NCBI GenBank assembly: GCA_026391775.1
Contig: JAPLDK010000064.1
Span: 1-36,250 of the forward strand
Direction: 5' to 3'
Source of the DNA: Bacteroidota bacterium
Lineage (GTDB): Bacteria; Bacteroidota; Bacteroidia; Bacteroidales; FEN-979
DNA length: 36,250 bases
Of the stretch, positions 7,621 through 16,372 are shown one piece after another; the stretch's first letter is position 1; each line of letters begins with the position of its first letter. The notes under the pieces were generated by a model, which made no database searches, was not told the origin of the DNA, and worked only from the letters and a program-made list of their open reading frames with translations. The position numbers and the translations under genes were made by a program.

Positions 7621-9657
7621 CTAATGAACATAGATATTCGGTACGTTACGGTACCCGGGTTTGTCCATATACCAGTCCTGGTACAGCAAGCCTCCGCTTG
7701 TTGCCCATTCAACGAAATGGTTATAGGTGATAATGATGTCTACTATTTCCTTGGGATATGAAAAACTCTCATACAGGTTAATTGCCCAGGGAAGATTATT
7801 GACGGTTTTATAATACCTGTTGTCCGGAACACTGGTCCTGTCATCATAAGTACCAAAAAATCCAGGGTTTGCGAGGCTTGTTGGAACATAATCAGGCAAA
7901 TGTACTTCATGTCTCCTGTCAAGCCCGACAAAGATGAACGGGTTGAAATTTTCAACGTTGGTTTGGGTCATGGTGTACAACGGGCTGCTGAATGTGATAT
8001 GAAGAGAGATCGTAACCGGGTTAACATAAGCACAGCCGGGAGTAGTATTGACACCAATTCCACAGCCCGGATTCGGCATCAGGTCAAAAAAGTCATCGAA
8101 TACAATGATGGTAGGTTTTGTCTGGCCATTTTCGAGGCCATGGCTGTTAAGCGAGACAATGGAATGCAACAAATGAGATCCGGTCACTGTCATTGTGGAA
8201 GGATCCACATTGTTGGTCGGCAGCTGGAACCCAAAACCATTATGGAATTCTGCGCCTGAGGCTTTCAAAATGAAGGTTGCAAATATCTCCACAACTTTAT
8301 TCGAAGAATTGGTCACCGTCTTAAAGCGGTAATCAAGAACGACATCATTGAAATCATAATCACCTTTTGAAGGCCAGAGGTCTTCATAAGCCAGTGTTCC
8401 ATTGCCGGCAGCCGGGAAATAGTTATCAAAACATCTGGTCGGATCATTGGGATAATCGTCCACATTGTCCGGACAGCCGTCACCATCAGTATCGGAACCT
8501 CCGGCATTGATTGTCACGGTTATGGTGGCCGAACTGCAAAGTGAGTTTACATCGCAAACGGTGTATTGAATCGTAGCGATACCTGTATAGCCGGTTGCCG
8601 GTGTGAATGTCACCACACCCAGGAGGTTTTTTGTGAAGACTCCTTTGGATACCGGTGGAGCCGTGCCGGGGATAAACGTTACCGAGGCAGGCACCAATGC
8701 GCCTGAACCAGGGATATCATTCGCGAGAATATTGATATTAACGGGCGTATTTACCGTTGTGGTTGCATTGTCATTTATTGCTGTCGGCGGAAGAAGCGAA
8801 GCAGTAATGTTTATGGTTATTGTTGCGGTACTGCATAAGCTGTTCACATCACAAACCTGATATTGGATAGATGCCAGGCCTGTATAACTTGCTACCGGTG
8901 TAAACGTGACTGCTCCTGTTACGTGATTAACTGTAAAGGTCCCTACAGTTGCCGGATTTGGCTGTGTCCCTGCAATAAAAGCAACCGATGATGGCACCAA
9001 TGCCCCTGATCCGGCAACATCATTTGCCAGAACGTTCAAGGTCACTGGCGTATTCTGGGGAGTCGTAGCGTTGTCATTGTTAGCTGTAGGCCCGGTCAAT
9101 CCGCCACCAGTGCAATCGGTATTATAACAAGTCATTACATTCTGGAAATCTGCTGCATTAAAGGATGCAAGCTGAAGCAGGGCTCCAGCCCTGGCCGAAA
9201 CCTGCTGATCCTGAAATGAACCTGTAAGTTTATATGAGATTGTAAAAACTCCGGCATTTCCATTCCCAATCCCGCTGATCCCTTCAATCCTGAATCCGGT
9301 CCAGGGATCTCCCGGTAAAACGGGTCCGCTATTGATTCCGGTAAATGTCATCCCGCCGTATAGGATATTAACAACAATATTGGAATACGTTCCGGCTGCT
9401 GCCTGAACGCAAAAACGCGAAATAGCCGGGCAACTCAGCCCATCACAACCATTATGCTCAACCCTTAAAATAATTGTGTGGGAATGATCCGACTGGTTGC
9501 ATACGACTGATGTGAGGGTTGTAGAATACCCTCCACCGTTACTTTTGTACACATCACAAATAGACTTGTTCTGCGCAAAGTTTAACGAGGGCAGCAGTAT
9601 TAAAGTTATGAGAAGTACCGCAAGCCTGTATATCCGGGGAAATGTTGTCTTTTTCAT
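7621..9657 (-). CDS. Secreted LruC-domain protein with two tandem Ig-like repeats
   Basis: A 678-residue exported protein. The signal peptide spans residues 1 to about 29 (hydrophobic core LAVLLITLILLPSL, cleavage near NFAQ). Residues 30-185 are a Cys-containing region I do not recognise. Two Ig/cadherin-like repeats at about 190-284 and 291-385 share motifs such as NDNATT, LANDxxGSGALVP and QYxVCDVNSLC. A DTDGDGCPD loop at about 389-397 looks like a calcium-binding thrombospondin-3-type repeat. From about 415 the sequence YEDLWPSKGDYDFNDVVLDY marks an LruC domain, named after a Leptospira surface lipoprotein. No lipobox and no obvious type IX secretion tail. It starts 11 nt after the small lipoprotein gene and is co-transcribed with it. 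A surface or matrix role is likely; the ligand is unknown. Confidence 0.82.
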   Translation of the reverse strand: MKKTTFPRIYRLAVLLITLILLPSLNFAQNKSICDVYKSNGGGYSTTLTSVVCNQSDHSHTIILRVEHNGCDGLSCPAISRFCVQAAAGTYSNIVVNILYGGMTFTGINSGPVLPGDPWTGFRIEGISGIGNGNAGVFTISYKLTGSFQDQQVSARAGALLQLASFNAADFQNVMTCYNTDCTGGGLTGPTANNDNATTPQNTPVTLNVLANDVAGSGALVPSSVAFIAGTQPNPATVGTFTVNHVTGAVTFTPVASYTGLASIQYQVCDVNSLCSTATITINITASLLPPTAINDNATTTVNTPVNINILANDIPGSGALVPASVTFIPGTAPPVSKGVFTKNLLGVVTFTPATGYTGIATIQYTVCDVNSLCSSATITVTINAGGSDTDGDGCPDNVDDYPNDPTRCFDNYFPAAGNGTLAYEDLWPSKGDYDFNDVVLDYRFKTVTNSSNKVVEIFATFILKASGAEFHNGFGFQLPTNNVDPSTMTVTGSHLLHSIVSLNSHGLENGQTKPTIIVFDDFFDLMPNPGCGIGVNTTPGCAYVNPVTISLHITFSSPLYTMTQTNVENFNPFIFVGLDRRHEVHLPDYVPTSLANPGFFGTYDDRTSVPDNRYYKTVNNLPWAINLYESFSYPKEIVDIIITYNHFVEWATSGGLLYQDWYMDKPGYRNVPNIYVH

Positions 9658-9668
9658 CGTATTTTGTT

Positions 9669-10049
9669 TTAAAAGGAATAGATAACCCGGTTATTTTCAA
9701 TTTTCATAATATATGAAACACCGTTAACAACGAATGTCAGGTCCTTCATATAATTCGGGATAGTTATTGCTGTTTTATATGTTTCATTGGCCGGAAGTAA
9801 TGCTTTTTGGAAAATAACTCCCGAAGAAGCTTTGATAACCAGAGACGATTTTACAGGTACAGTTAGCTCCAAATCGATATTCTGGGTAGTCTTCCAGTTG
9901 AAGTCTGATGAGACTTTCAAATCGCTCATCGATTTGATTTTTCCGGAGGTCTGATCAGGAGCAATATCCTTGATGTCTTTTCTGCAACTGAACATTATTA
10001 ATGCTATTATTAATAATGTAGACCCTAACTTATAGATATTTGATTTCAT
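9669..10049 (-). CDS. Small lipoprotein, partner of the LruC protein
   Basis: A 126-residue protein with a lipoprotein signal peptide (LIMFSC, Cys22) followed by RKDIKD. The mature part contains MSDLKVSSDFNWKTTQNIDLEL (about residues 41-62), a segment I associate with the N termini of LruC-domain proteins in Bacteroidota, then a short beta-rich region. It is the first gene of the operon: the LruC gene starts 11 nt after its stop. It may be a membrane anchor or assembly partner for the LruC protein, or an N-terminal module split off from a longer ancestor. Both ideas rest only on context. Confidence 0.7.
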   Translation of the reverse strand: MKSNIYKLGSTLLIIALIMFSCRKDIKDIAPDQTSGKIKSMSDLKVSSDFNWKTTQNIDLELTVPVKSSLVIKASSGVIFQKALLPANETYKTAITIPNYMKDLTFVVNGVSYIMKIENNRVIYSF

Positions 10050-10084
10050 CGTAAAAGTGGTTTAAGAACATTTTACATTGCTCG

Positions 10085-10174
10085 CAAAATTATGTCAGTC
10101 AATACCTTAAGTAAAGCATGAATTGGTAAATGTGACTAAAATGAGAGTAAGTGTCGATACTATTTAAGTAAGTG
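10085..10174 (-). promoter_or_regulatory. Promoter of the LruC operon with three 21-bp-spaced direct repeats
   Basis: The minus strand carries a -7 box TAATTTTG (10092-10085) without a matching -33 TTG. Upstream are CACTTAC (10174-10168), CACTTAC (10153-10147) and CATTTAC (10132-10126), each 21 bp apart, the nearest one 33 nt from the -7 box. These two distances are identical to those at 5908-5976. LytTR-type response regulators bind 9-bp direct repeats at a 21-bp period, so such a regulator is a candidate, although the repeat sequence itself is not a clear match. Confidence 0.6.
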
Positions 10175-10227
10175 TGTTAGGTTTTCAAATAGTTTTTCAC
10201 ATTCCGTGGGTCAATATTGGATTCTCT

Positions 10228-10235
10228 TACCTTTG
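10228..10235 (+). promoter_or_regulatory. -7 promoter element for the helicase gene
   Basis: TACCTTTG matches TAnnTTTG and lies 15 bp before the chosen ATG at 10251. Transcription would start about 10 nt before the ATG, giving a very short leader. No clear -33 TTG at the right spacing. Confidence 0.5.
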
Positions 10236-10250
10236 CCCGGATTTAAATTT

Positions 10251-12599
10251 ATGTCGGGGATACTGGAAAAACTTAATGAAGCCCAGCGCAAGGCCGTCGT
10301 TGAAACCGAAGGGCCTGTCATGGTCATTGCGGGTGCAGGGTCAGGAAAGACCAGGGTGCTCACTTACCGTGTGGCCTACCTTCTTGAACTTGGAGTAGAT
10401 CCTTTTCATATTCTGGCTCTGACATTTACAAACAAGGCAGCCCGTGAAATGACAGAACGCATTGTCACTCTTGTAGGCAACAGCGAAGCCAAAAATGTAT
10501 GGATGGGGACCTTCCACTCCGTGTTTGCCCGGGTACTCCGGATTGAAGGGCACCGCCTCGGTTATCCATCCAACTATACCATTTACGATTCGGAAGACTC
10601 AAAGAGGGTTGTCAGGAACCTGATCAAGGAAAACAACCTGGATGAGAAACTTTACCAGCCCGGCTATGTTACACAAAGGATCTCGGCGTCAAAAACCAGC
10701 CTGATTTCCTCCGAGGAATACCAATTGAATCCAGAGATACAAGAGTATGACAGCTCGGCAGGTAAACCGCATACCGGCAAAATATACCTGCAGTACCAAA
10801 ACCGCCTGATGCGCTCCTCGGCCATGGACTTCGACGACCTGCTGTTCAACATGAATGTGCTGCTTCGGGACTTTCCCGATGTTTTATACAAATACCAGCA
10901 GAAATTCAGGTATATCCTGGTGGATGAATATCAGGACACAAACTATGCACAGTACCTCATCGTCAAAAAACTTGCCGCGAACAATGAAAACCTTTGCGTT
11001 GTAGGGGATGATGCTCAAAGCATTTATGCCTTCCGCGGAGCGAATATTCAAAACATCCTGAACTTCAGGAGCGATTATCCTGATCATAAAGTGTTCAAAC
11101 TCGAGCAGAATTACCGTTCCACCAAAACAATTGTTGAAGCCGCCAACCAAATCATCCGTAACAATAAAAACCAGATTTTCAAAGAGATCTGGACCGATAA
11201 TGATGAGGGCTCAAAGATTACCATGCTTCATGCCTCAACCGATAATGAAGAAGGCAACCTGGTGGCTCAGGCCATCTTTGAGCATAAAATGAACCACCAG
11301 CTTCCAAACTCTTCTTTTGCAATATTATACCGCACAAACTCACAGTCAAGGGTCATGGAAGAAGCTTTGCGCAAGCTCAATATTCCCTGCAGGATATACG
11401 GAGGCGTTTCCTTTTACCAGAGAAAAGAGATCAAGGACATGCTTGCATACTTCCGGTTGGCTTTCAATCCCAGGGACGAAGACGCCCTGCTTCGGGTCAT
11501 TAACTTTCCTGCCCGCGGTATAGGAAAAACAACGGTCGAAAAGCTGATTGTGCTTGCAGATGAACATAAGAAGAGCCTGTTCGACCTGATAGAAAACCCT
11601 CCTGCGACTTCCAGATTCCCTGATAATACCTGGGCCAAGGTCACAGGTTTTATCACCATGATCAAAAGCTTCGGGACCCTGTTAAAGACTAAAAACGCCT
11701 TTGAGCTGGCCAAGCATATTGCCGCTTCATCGGGGCTGATAAAAGAACTCCATGAAGACAGAACTCCGGAGGGTGTCAGCCGGTTTGAAAATATGGAGGA
11801 ACTCCTTAACGCGATCAAGGAATTCACCGAAAGCCCGAGGACCAACCTGGAAACCGGTGAAATAGAAGAGAATGTGGTGCGCACCCTGGATGAATTTATT
11901 CGGGATATCGCACTACTTACCGATGCGGACCTGGGCAATAAGGATGATAATGACAGGGTGTTACTGATGACCGTCCACTCTGCCAAAGGCCTTGAATTTC
12001 CGTATGTTTTTGCCGTTGGACTTGAAGAGAACCTGTTTCCCTCAATACAATCCCTGAATTCGAGGACCGATCTGGAAGAGGAACGCAGGCTGTTTTATGT
12101 GGCTGTTACCAGGGCCCAGGTAAAGCTGACTCTGGCTTATGCCGAGAACCGGTACCGCTGGGGCAATCTTACAATGTGCGAACCCAGCAGGTTTATCAGC
12201 GAAATTCCGGAAAAACTGATCGATTTTCCAAAAAGATCCATGCCTAAGAAAGAGGGTTTTAATTCTTCAGAAAATTTTTCAAATATGCTCCAGGGACTGA
12301 ACCTGCCCCCAAGGAAATTCGGCAGCCAGAAACCTTTGAAATCGTCCCCTCAACCTGGTCCAAACCTGCCACCGCAAAAACCTGTTGTTCCTCCTGTAAA
12401 TCCTGCTGTATCAGCTATTCCACCAGCCGATATTGAGAATATTCAGACGGGTATGGACGTTGAACATGAACGTTTCGGAAAAGGAAAGGTAGTTAACATT
12501 GAAGGGATAGGTCCGAATAAAAAAGCCACGGTGATATTCCCTGGCATTGGCCAGAAACAACTCCTGCTGAAATTCGCAAAGCTCAGAATAGCTGAATAA
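10251..12599 (+). CDS. PcrA/UvrD-type superfamily 1A DNA helicase
   Basis: A 782-residue 3'-5' helicase. The frame is open from 10206, but the ATG at 10251 (MSGILEKLNEAQRKAV) matches the family start and lies downstream of the promoter box. Motifs in order: Q motif LNEAQ, Walker A AGAGSGKT (27-34), TFTNKAA, GTFHS, Walker B VDEYQDT, VVGDDAQSIYAFRGA, QNYRST, TVHSAKGLEF and VTRAQ. After a Pro-rich linker (about 690-730) a C-terminal Tudor-like domain (GMDVEHERFGKGKVV) is present; in PcrA/UvrD this domain contacts RNA polymerase. A role in nucleotide excision repair and transcription-replication conflict is expected. The symbol could be pcrA or uvrD, so none is given. Confidence 0.93.
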   Translation: MSGILEKLNEAQRKAVVETEGPVMVIAGAGSGKTRVLTYRVAYLLELGVDPFHILALTFTNKAAREMTERIVTLVGNSEAKNVWMGTFHSVFARVLRIEGHRLGYPSNYTIYDSEDSKRVVRNLIKENNLDEKLYQPGYVTQRISASKTSLISSEEYQLNPEIQEYDSSAGKPHTGKIYLQYQNRLMRSSAMDFDDLLFNMNVLLRDFPDVLYKYQQKFRYILVDEYQDTNYAQYLIVKKLAANNENLCVVGDDAQSIYAFRGANIQNILNFRSDYPDHKVFKLEQNYRSTKTIVEAANQIIRNNKNQIFKEIWTDNDEGSKITMLHASTDNEEGNLVAQAIFEHKMNHQLPNSSFAILYRTNSQSRVMEEALRKLNIPCRIYGGVSFYQRKEIKDMLAYFRLAFNPRDEDALLRVINFPARGIGKTTVEKLIVLADEHKKSLFDLIENPPATSRFPDNTWAKVTGFITMIKSFGTLLKTKNAFELAKHIAASSGLIKELHEDRTPEGVSRFENMEELLNAIKEFTESPRTNLETGEIEENVVRTLDEFIRDIALLTDADLGNKDDNDRVLLMTVHSAKGLEFPYVFAVGLEENLFPSIQSLNSRTDLEEERRLFYVAVTRAQVKLTLAYAENRYRWGNLTMCEPSRFISEIPEKLIDFPKRSMPKKEGFNSSENFSNMLQGLNLPPRKFGSQKPLKSSPQPGPNLPPQKPVVPPVNPAVSAIPPADIENIQTGMDVEHERFGKGKVVNIEGIGPNKKATVIFPGIGQKQLLLKFAKLRIAE

Positions 12600-12603
12600 A
12601 TTG

Positions 12604-12611
12604 TATCTTTG
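12604..12611 (+). promoter_or_regulatory. -7 promoter element for the DUF4290-murA unit
   Basis: TATCTTTG fits TAnnTTTG, 5 bp after the helicase stop codon and 15 bp before the ATG at 12627. It excludes the TTG codon at 12609 as a start, because that codon is inside the promoter. No good -33 element is seen, and read-through from the helicase gene is also possible. Confidence 0.5.
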
Positions 12612-12626
12612 CATAAATTTTTAACA

Positions 12627-13259
12627 ATGGAATATAATACCGCCCGTGACCAGATGGTCATTCCCGAATATGGAAGAAATGTGCAGAAAATGATCCAGTA
12701 TCTCTGCAGCATTGATGACCGGGATCGCAGGACAAAAGCTGCGAAATTCGTTATCAATGTGATGGGGCAGCTTTACCCGGCCGCGAAAGAGACATCCGAC
12801 TTCAAACATAAACTTTGGGACCATATGTACATCATCTCCGATTTCAAGCTTGATGTAGACGCTCCCTATCCCCCACCTCCTCCCTTATCAACCAGTCTCA
12901 AGCCCGAAAAGCTGCAGTACCACGACAAGGATATTGAATTCCGTCATTACGGCAAAAACATTGCACTTATGCTCGAAAAGGCCGTTGATTATGAAGATGG
13001 GCCCGAGAAGGACTCCCTGGTACATGCCATTGCACAGCATATGAAGAAATCATATCTCAACTGGAACCGCGAATCGGTTGATGATACACTCATCGAGATG
13101 CATCTTGATAAATTATCTAAAGGCAAGGCAAAGCTTAAACAGGATTTCAAGTTCCAGCATACAAACGACATCCTGGGGCTCAATAAAAAAAGAAAACCAT
13201 TCCGCCCGAATCCAAACGGCAAGTATAATCCAAGGAACAAGAACCGGCCCCAGCAATGA
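12627..13259 (+). CDS. DUF4290 family protein
   Basis: A 210-residue protein beginning MEYNTARDQMVIPEYGRNVQKMI, the signature start of the DUF4290 family, which I know only from Bacteroidota and which has no assigned function. It is hydrophilic, without signal peptide or membrane segment, and probably mostly helical. A Pro run (PYPPPPP, about residues 86-92) links two halves, and the C-terminal 25 residues are basic (NKKRKPFRPN onwards), suggesting nucleic acid or ribosome contact (inference). Its stop overlaps the murA start as ATGA, so the two are translationally coupled. This coupling is the only functional hint and points to growth or envelope synthesis. Confidence 0.85.
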   Translation: MEYNTARDQMVIPEYGRNVQKMIQYLCSIDDRDRRTKAAKFVINVMGQLYPAAKETSDFKHKLWDHMYIISDFKLDVDAPYPPPPPLSTSLKPEKLQYHDKDIEFRHYGKNIALMLEKAVDYEDGPEKDSLVHAIAQHMKKSYLNWNRESVDDTLIEMHLDKLSKGKAKLKQDFKFQHTNDILGLNKKRKPFRPNPNGKYNPRNKNRPQQ

Positions 13260-14563
13260 GTTCTTTCGAGATAACCGGAAGCAGGCGGCTTCATGGGGAC
13301 ATCATTCCTCAGGGAGCAAAAAATGAAGCCCTTCAGGTTATCTGTGCCTGCCTTCTTACCTGTGAAAAAGTGAGTATCCATAACATCCCCGATATCAGGG
13401 ATGTGAACAAACTTATTGAACTGCTTGGCTCACTGGGCGTTACAATTTCCAGATCGGGTTCATCTGTTACCTTTGAAGCTGGCCGGATTAATTTTGATGT
13501 TCTGAGGACAAAAGATTTCCGTGACAAGGTTGGAAGTCTCAGGGGCTCAATAATGATACTTGGCCCGATGCTTGCTCGCTTCGGCCAGGGGTTTGTCTAT
13601 CTTCCTGGCGGAGATAAAATAGGCAGGAGGCGCCTGGATACCCATTTTTCCGGTCTCGGTAAATTAGGGGCAAAGTTCTCCTACAATCCCGATGAAGGAT
13701 GGTATTATGTGGAAGCGCCTGAACTAAAAGGCATATATATGCTTCTGGATGAAGCCTCGGTTACCGGCACTGCAAATATTATCATGGCAGCCGTGCTTGC
13801 CCGGGGGACAACCACGATTTTCAATGCGGCATGTGAGCCATATATTTACCAGCTCTGCTCAATGCTGACCAGAATGGGTGCAAAGATCCAGGGCATTGGC
13901 TCGAATCTTCTCATCATAGAAGGTGTGGAGAAACTCAGGGGCTGCGAACACAGCCTCTTATCGGACATGATTGAGGTTGGCAGTTTTATCGGGCTTGCCG
14001 CAATGACCGGTTCCGAAATCACTATTAAAAATGCAGGTATTCAGCATCTTGGCCTTATACCAGATGTATTCAGACGCCTGGGCATCAGATTGGAATTCAG
14101 GGATGACGACATTTTCATCCCGCAACAGGAGCACTATGAGGTTGAGTCGTTCATGGATGGCTCAATTATGACGATTGCAGATGCTCCGTGGCCGGGCTTC
14201 ACCCCCGATCTCATCAGTATTGTGCTGGTTATAGCCACCCAGGCGAGGGGCAGCGTGCTCGTCCATCAAAAGATGTTTGAAAGCAGGCTGTTTTTTGTCG
14301 ATAAGATCATCGACATGGGAGCAAAGATAATTCTTTGCGATCCCCATCGTGCAACTGTAATAGGCCTTGACCATAAATATCCTTTAAAAGGTATACGGAT
14401 GTCATCCCCCGACATCAGGGCCGGCGTGGCTTTGCTTATCGCAGCTCTTTCAGCACAGGGAAAAAGCATTATCGATAATATTGAACAAATCGACAGAGGA
14501 TACCAGAATATTGATGTCAGGCTTCAGAACCTGGGCGCCGATATCAAACGAATTAATTCCTGA
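13256..14563 (+). CDS. murA: UDP-N-acetylglucosamine 1-carboxyvinyltransferase (Asp-type active site)
   Basis: A 435-residue cytoplasmic enzyme of the EPSP-synthase fold that makes UDP-GlcNAc-enolpyruvate, the first committed step of peptidoglycan synthesis. The conserved Lys22 (QGAKNEAL), SLRGS (94-98), and EASVTGTAN and SPDIRAG segments are all present. The active-site loop reads LPGGDKIGRRRLD with Asp120 (codon 13613-13615), where E. coli MurA has Cys115, the residue alkylated by fosfomycin. Asp at this place is known from fosfomycin-insensitive MurA proteins such as that of Mycobacterium, and the enzyme remains active. I recall the same Asp in Bacteroides MurA, so it is probably a lineage trait. 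It overlaps the DUF4290 gene by 4 bp. Confidence 0.95.
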   Translation: MSSFEITGSRRLHGDIIPQGAKNEALQVICACLLTCEKVSIHNIPDIRDVNKLIELLGSLGVTISRSGSSVTFEAGRINFDVLRTKDFRDKVGSLRGSIMILGPMLARFGQGFVYLPGGDKIGRRRLDTHFSGLGKLGAKFSYNPDEGWYYVEAPELKGIYMLLDEASVTGTANIIMAAVLARGTTTIFNAACEPYIYQLCSMLTRMGAKIQGIGSNLLIIEGVEKLRGCEHSLLSDMIEVGSFIGLAAMTGSEITIKNAGIQHLGLIPDVFRRLGIRLEFRDDDIFIPQQEHYEVESFMDGSIMTIADAPWPGFTPDLISIVLVIATQARGSVLVHQKMFESRLFFVDKIIDMGAKIILCDPHRATVIGLDHKYPLKGIRMSSPDIRAGVALLIAALSAQGKSIIDNIEQIDRGYQNIDVRLQNLGADIKRINS

Positions 14564-14638
14564 CATTTTGGCGCACAAAATTTTTTGGCAGATTTTTTGA
14601 TACTACCCTCCGAATTCATAAGGAATTATAATACTGCT

Positions 14639-15214
14639 ATGTCTAAAAAAGAACATAAAGAAGAAAAAAACCAGGAAACTCCACCGGCAGAGGGGGAAAC
14701 GACATTGTCTGCAAACGGGGACGGTGTTTCCGCCACTTCGGTACCGGTTGAGAAAATCGAAAAGGAAGAAACTTCTGATCTTTCAGAAAAACTTGATGAA
14801 CTCAACGATAGATATCTCAGATTATACTCCGACTTTGACAACTACCGGCGGCGTACACTCAAAGATATTGGGGATATCCGAAAAAACGCATCTGAAGATC
14901 TGGTTGTGAAGCTGTTACCTGTTCTTGATGATTTTGAAAGGGCTATCAAAGCTTTTAATTCGACCGAGAACGCTCAAGCATTAAAAGAAGGGATCCTCCT
15001 GATTTTCAACAAGTTCATGACCACACTAACAATTCAGGGCCTGGAACAGATGAAAACCATAGGTGAAAAATTCGACACAGATTTCCATGAAGCAATCACC
15101 AATATCCCTGTCTCAAACGAAGAAATGAAGAACAAGGTTGTCGATGAGATTGAGAAAGGGTATTTATTGTATGGCAAGGTGATACGGTACGCTAAGGTGG
15201 TAGTAGGATCATGA
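14639..15214 (+). CDS. grpE: Nucleotide exchange factor GrpE
   Basis: A 191-residue GrpE that releases ADP from DnaK. The frame stays open upstream to a TTG at 14585, but [13 protein letters not shown] from the ATG at 14639 is a normal GrpE start. An acidic, disordered N-terminal part (about 1-45) is followed by a long helical coiled-coil region containing [18 protein letters not shown], then the beta-wing domain with [12 protein letters not shown], where the family has the conserved FDPxxHEA-like signature. Its stop overlaps the dnaJ start by 4 bp (ATGA), so GrpE and DnaJ are coupled. dnaK is not in the window. No CIRCE element is seen upstream. Confidence 0.95.
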   Translation: MSKKEHKEEKNQETPPAEGETTLSANGDGVSATSVPVEKIEKEETSDLSEKLDELNDRYLRLYSDFDNYRRRTLKDIGDIRKNASEDLVVKLLPVLDDFERAIKAFNSTENAQALKEGILLIFNKFMTTLTIQGLEQMKTIGEKFDTDFHEAITNIPVSNEEMKNKVVDEIEKGYLLYGKVIRYAKVVVGS

Positions 15215-16368
15215 CGACGAAACGCGACTTTTACGAAATACTTGAAGTAAGCAAAAACTCTACCCCAGAGGAGCTTAAGAAAGCCTACCGCAAGCAAGCA
15301 ATCCGTTTTCATCCGGATAAAAATCCTGGTGATAAGGAATCTGAAGAGAAATTCAAGGAAGCTGCCGAAGCTTATGAAGTTCTGAGTGATCAGGATAAAC
15401 GCCAGAGGTATGATCAGTTCGGGCATGCCGGGCTTGGCAATGGTGGTGGTTTTGGTGGTGGAATGAATATGGAAGACATTTTCCGCCACTTCGGTGATAT
15501 TTTCGGAGGGGGTTTTGATGATCCTTTTTCTGCATTCTTCGGAGGAGGCGGGAGAAGGGGGGGGCGCACCGTGAACAGGGGGTCCAACCTGAGGGTAAGA
15601 GTTAAACTTAACCTCGAGGAGATTGCACACGGTGTTGAGAAGAAGATCAAGGTAAACAAATATATTTCCTGTACAACCTGCCATGGTACCGGTGCAAAAA
15701 GCGGCAACGCTTACCAGACCTGCTCTACCTGCAAAGGGTCGGGGCATGTAACCCGGGTAACATCTACATTTATTGGCCAGATGCAGACTACTTCCACTTG
15801 TCCCCATTGCGGAGGGGAAGGAAAGGTCATAACCGATAAATGCCTTGAGTGTATAGGTAACGGTATCATAAAAGGTGAAGAAGTTATCACGATCAAAATA
15901 CCGGCTGGTGTGGGCGAAGGTATGCAACTTTCGATGAGTGGAAAAGGGAATGCCGCTGCAAGGGGAGGAATTGCAGGCGATCTCCTCATCCAGATAGAGG
16001 AAGTTAAACATCCTGAGCTTGTCAGGGACGGGAATAATCTCCTTTACAACCATTATATATCCATCCCCGAGGCCGCAATAGGGTCAAATGCGGAGATCCC
16101 CGGCATTGACGGGAAAATTAAAATTAAAATTGAACCCGGGACGCAGGGTGGAAGGATCATCCGGCTGAAGGGCAAAGGCCTGCCAAGCGTTAACTCCTAT
16201 GAGGGCAAAGGCGACCTGATGGTGACCTTACACGTATGGACACCGAAAACATTGTCAAAGGAGGAGCGCGCCCTGCTTGAGAAACTGGCCAAATCGGACA
16301 ACTTTCAACCAAGTCCGTCCGAAAAAGAAAAAGGCTTTTTCAGCAGGATGAAAGATATCTTTGAATGA
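15211..16368 (+). CDS. dnaJ: Chaperone protein DnaJ
   Basis: A 385-residue type I (class A) J-protein that delivers clients to DnaK and stimulates its ATPase. The J domain is residues 1-70 with HPD in [11 protein letters not shown] Gly/Phe-rich region follows (about 75-120). The zinc-finger domain has four CxxCxGxG repeats: [24 protein letters not shown] and CLECIGNG. The C-terminal substrate-binding domains follow. The start overlaps grpE by 4 bp. All elements are complete; nothing is unusual. Confidence 0.97.
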   Translation: MTTKRDFYEILEVSKNSTPEELKKAYRKQAIRFHPDKNPGDKESEEKFKEAAEAYEVLSDQDKRQRYDQFGHAGLGNGGGFGGGMNMEDIFRHFGDIFGGGFDDPFSAFFGGGGRRGGRTVNRGSNLRVRVKLNLEEIAHGVEKKIKVNKYISCTTCHGTGAKSGNAYQTCSTCKGSGHVTRVTSTFIGQMQTTSTCPHCGGEGKVITDKCLECIGNGIIKGEEVITIKIPAGVGEGMQLSMSGKGNAAARGGIAGDLLIQIEEVKHPELVRDGNNLLYNHYISIPEAAIGSNAEIPGIDGKIKIKIEPGTQGGRIIRLKGKGLPSVNSYEGKGDLMVTLHVWTPKTLSKEERALLEKLAKSDNFQPSPSEKEKGFFSRMKDIFE

Positions 16369-16372
16369 TGTC

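Noticed and set aside
7557-7712. N-terminal extension of the second thioester-type lipoprotein to 7712
   Set aside because: The extension overlaps the end of the LruC gene, has no counterpart in copy 1, and would bury the lipoprotein signal peptide that starts at 7556.
4336-9657. Type IX secretion C-terminal sorting domain on the surface proteins
   Set aside because: The C termini (ending FIKLDP and NIYVH) lack the glycine-rich, Lys-ending pattern of these domains; lipobox or plain signal peptides explain export.
11414-11986. A 190-codon minus-strand frame inside the helicase gene
   Set aside because: Antisense shadow of an intact helicase with all motifs present; the translation is serine/leucine-rich and has no motif.
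14564-14638. CIRCE or another heat-shock operator before grpE or htpG
   Set aside because: No TTAGCACTC-N9-GAGTGCTAA-like inverted repeat is present before grpE or in the gap before htpG.
15034-16053. A 339-codon open frame on the minus strand opposite grpE and dnaJ
   Set aside because: It lies entirely antisense to two complete, clearly recognised genes and shows no domain or start signal of its own; long shadow frames are common opposite biased codon use.
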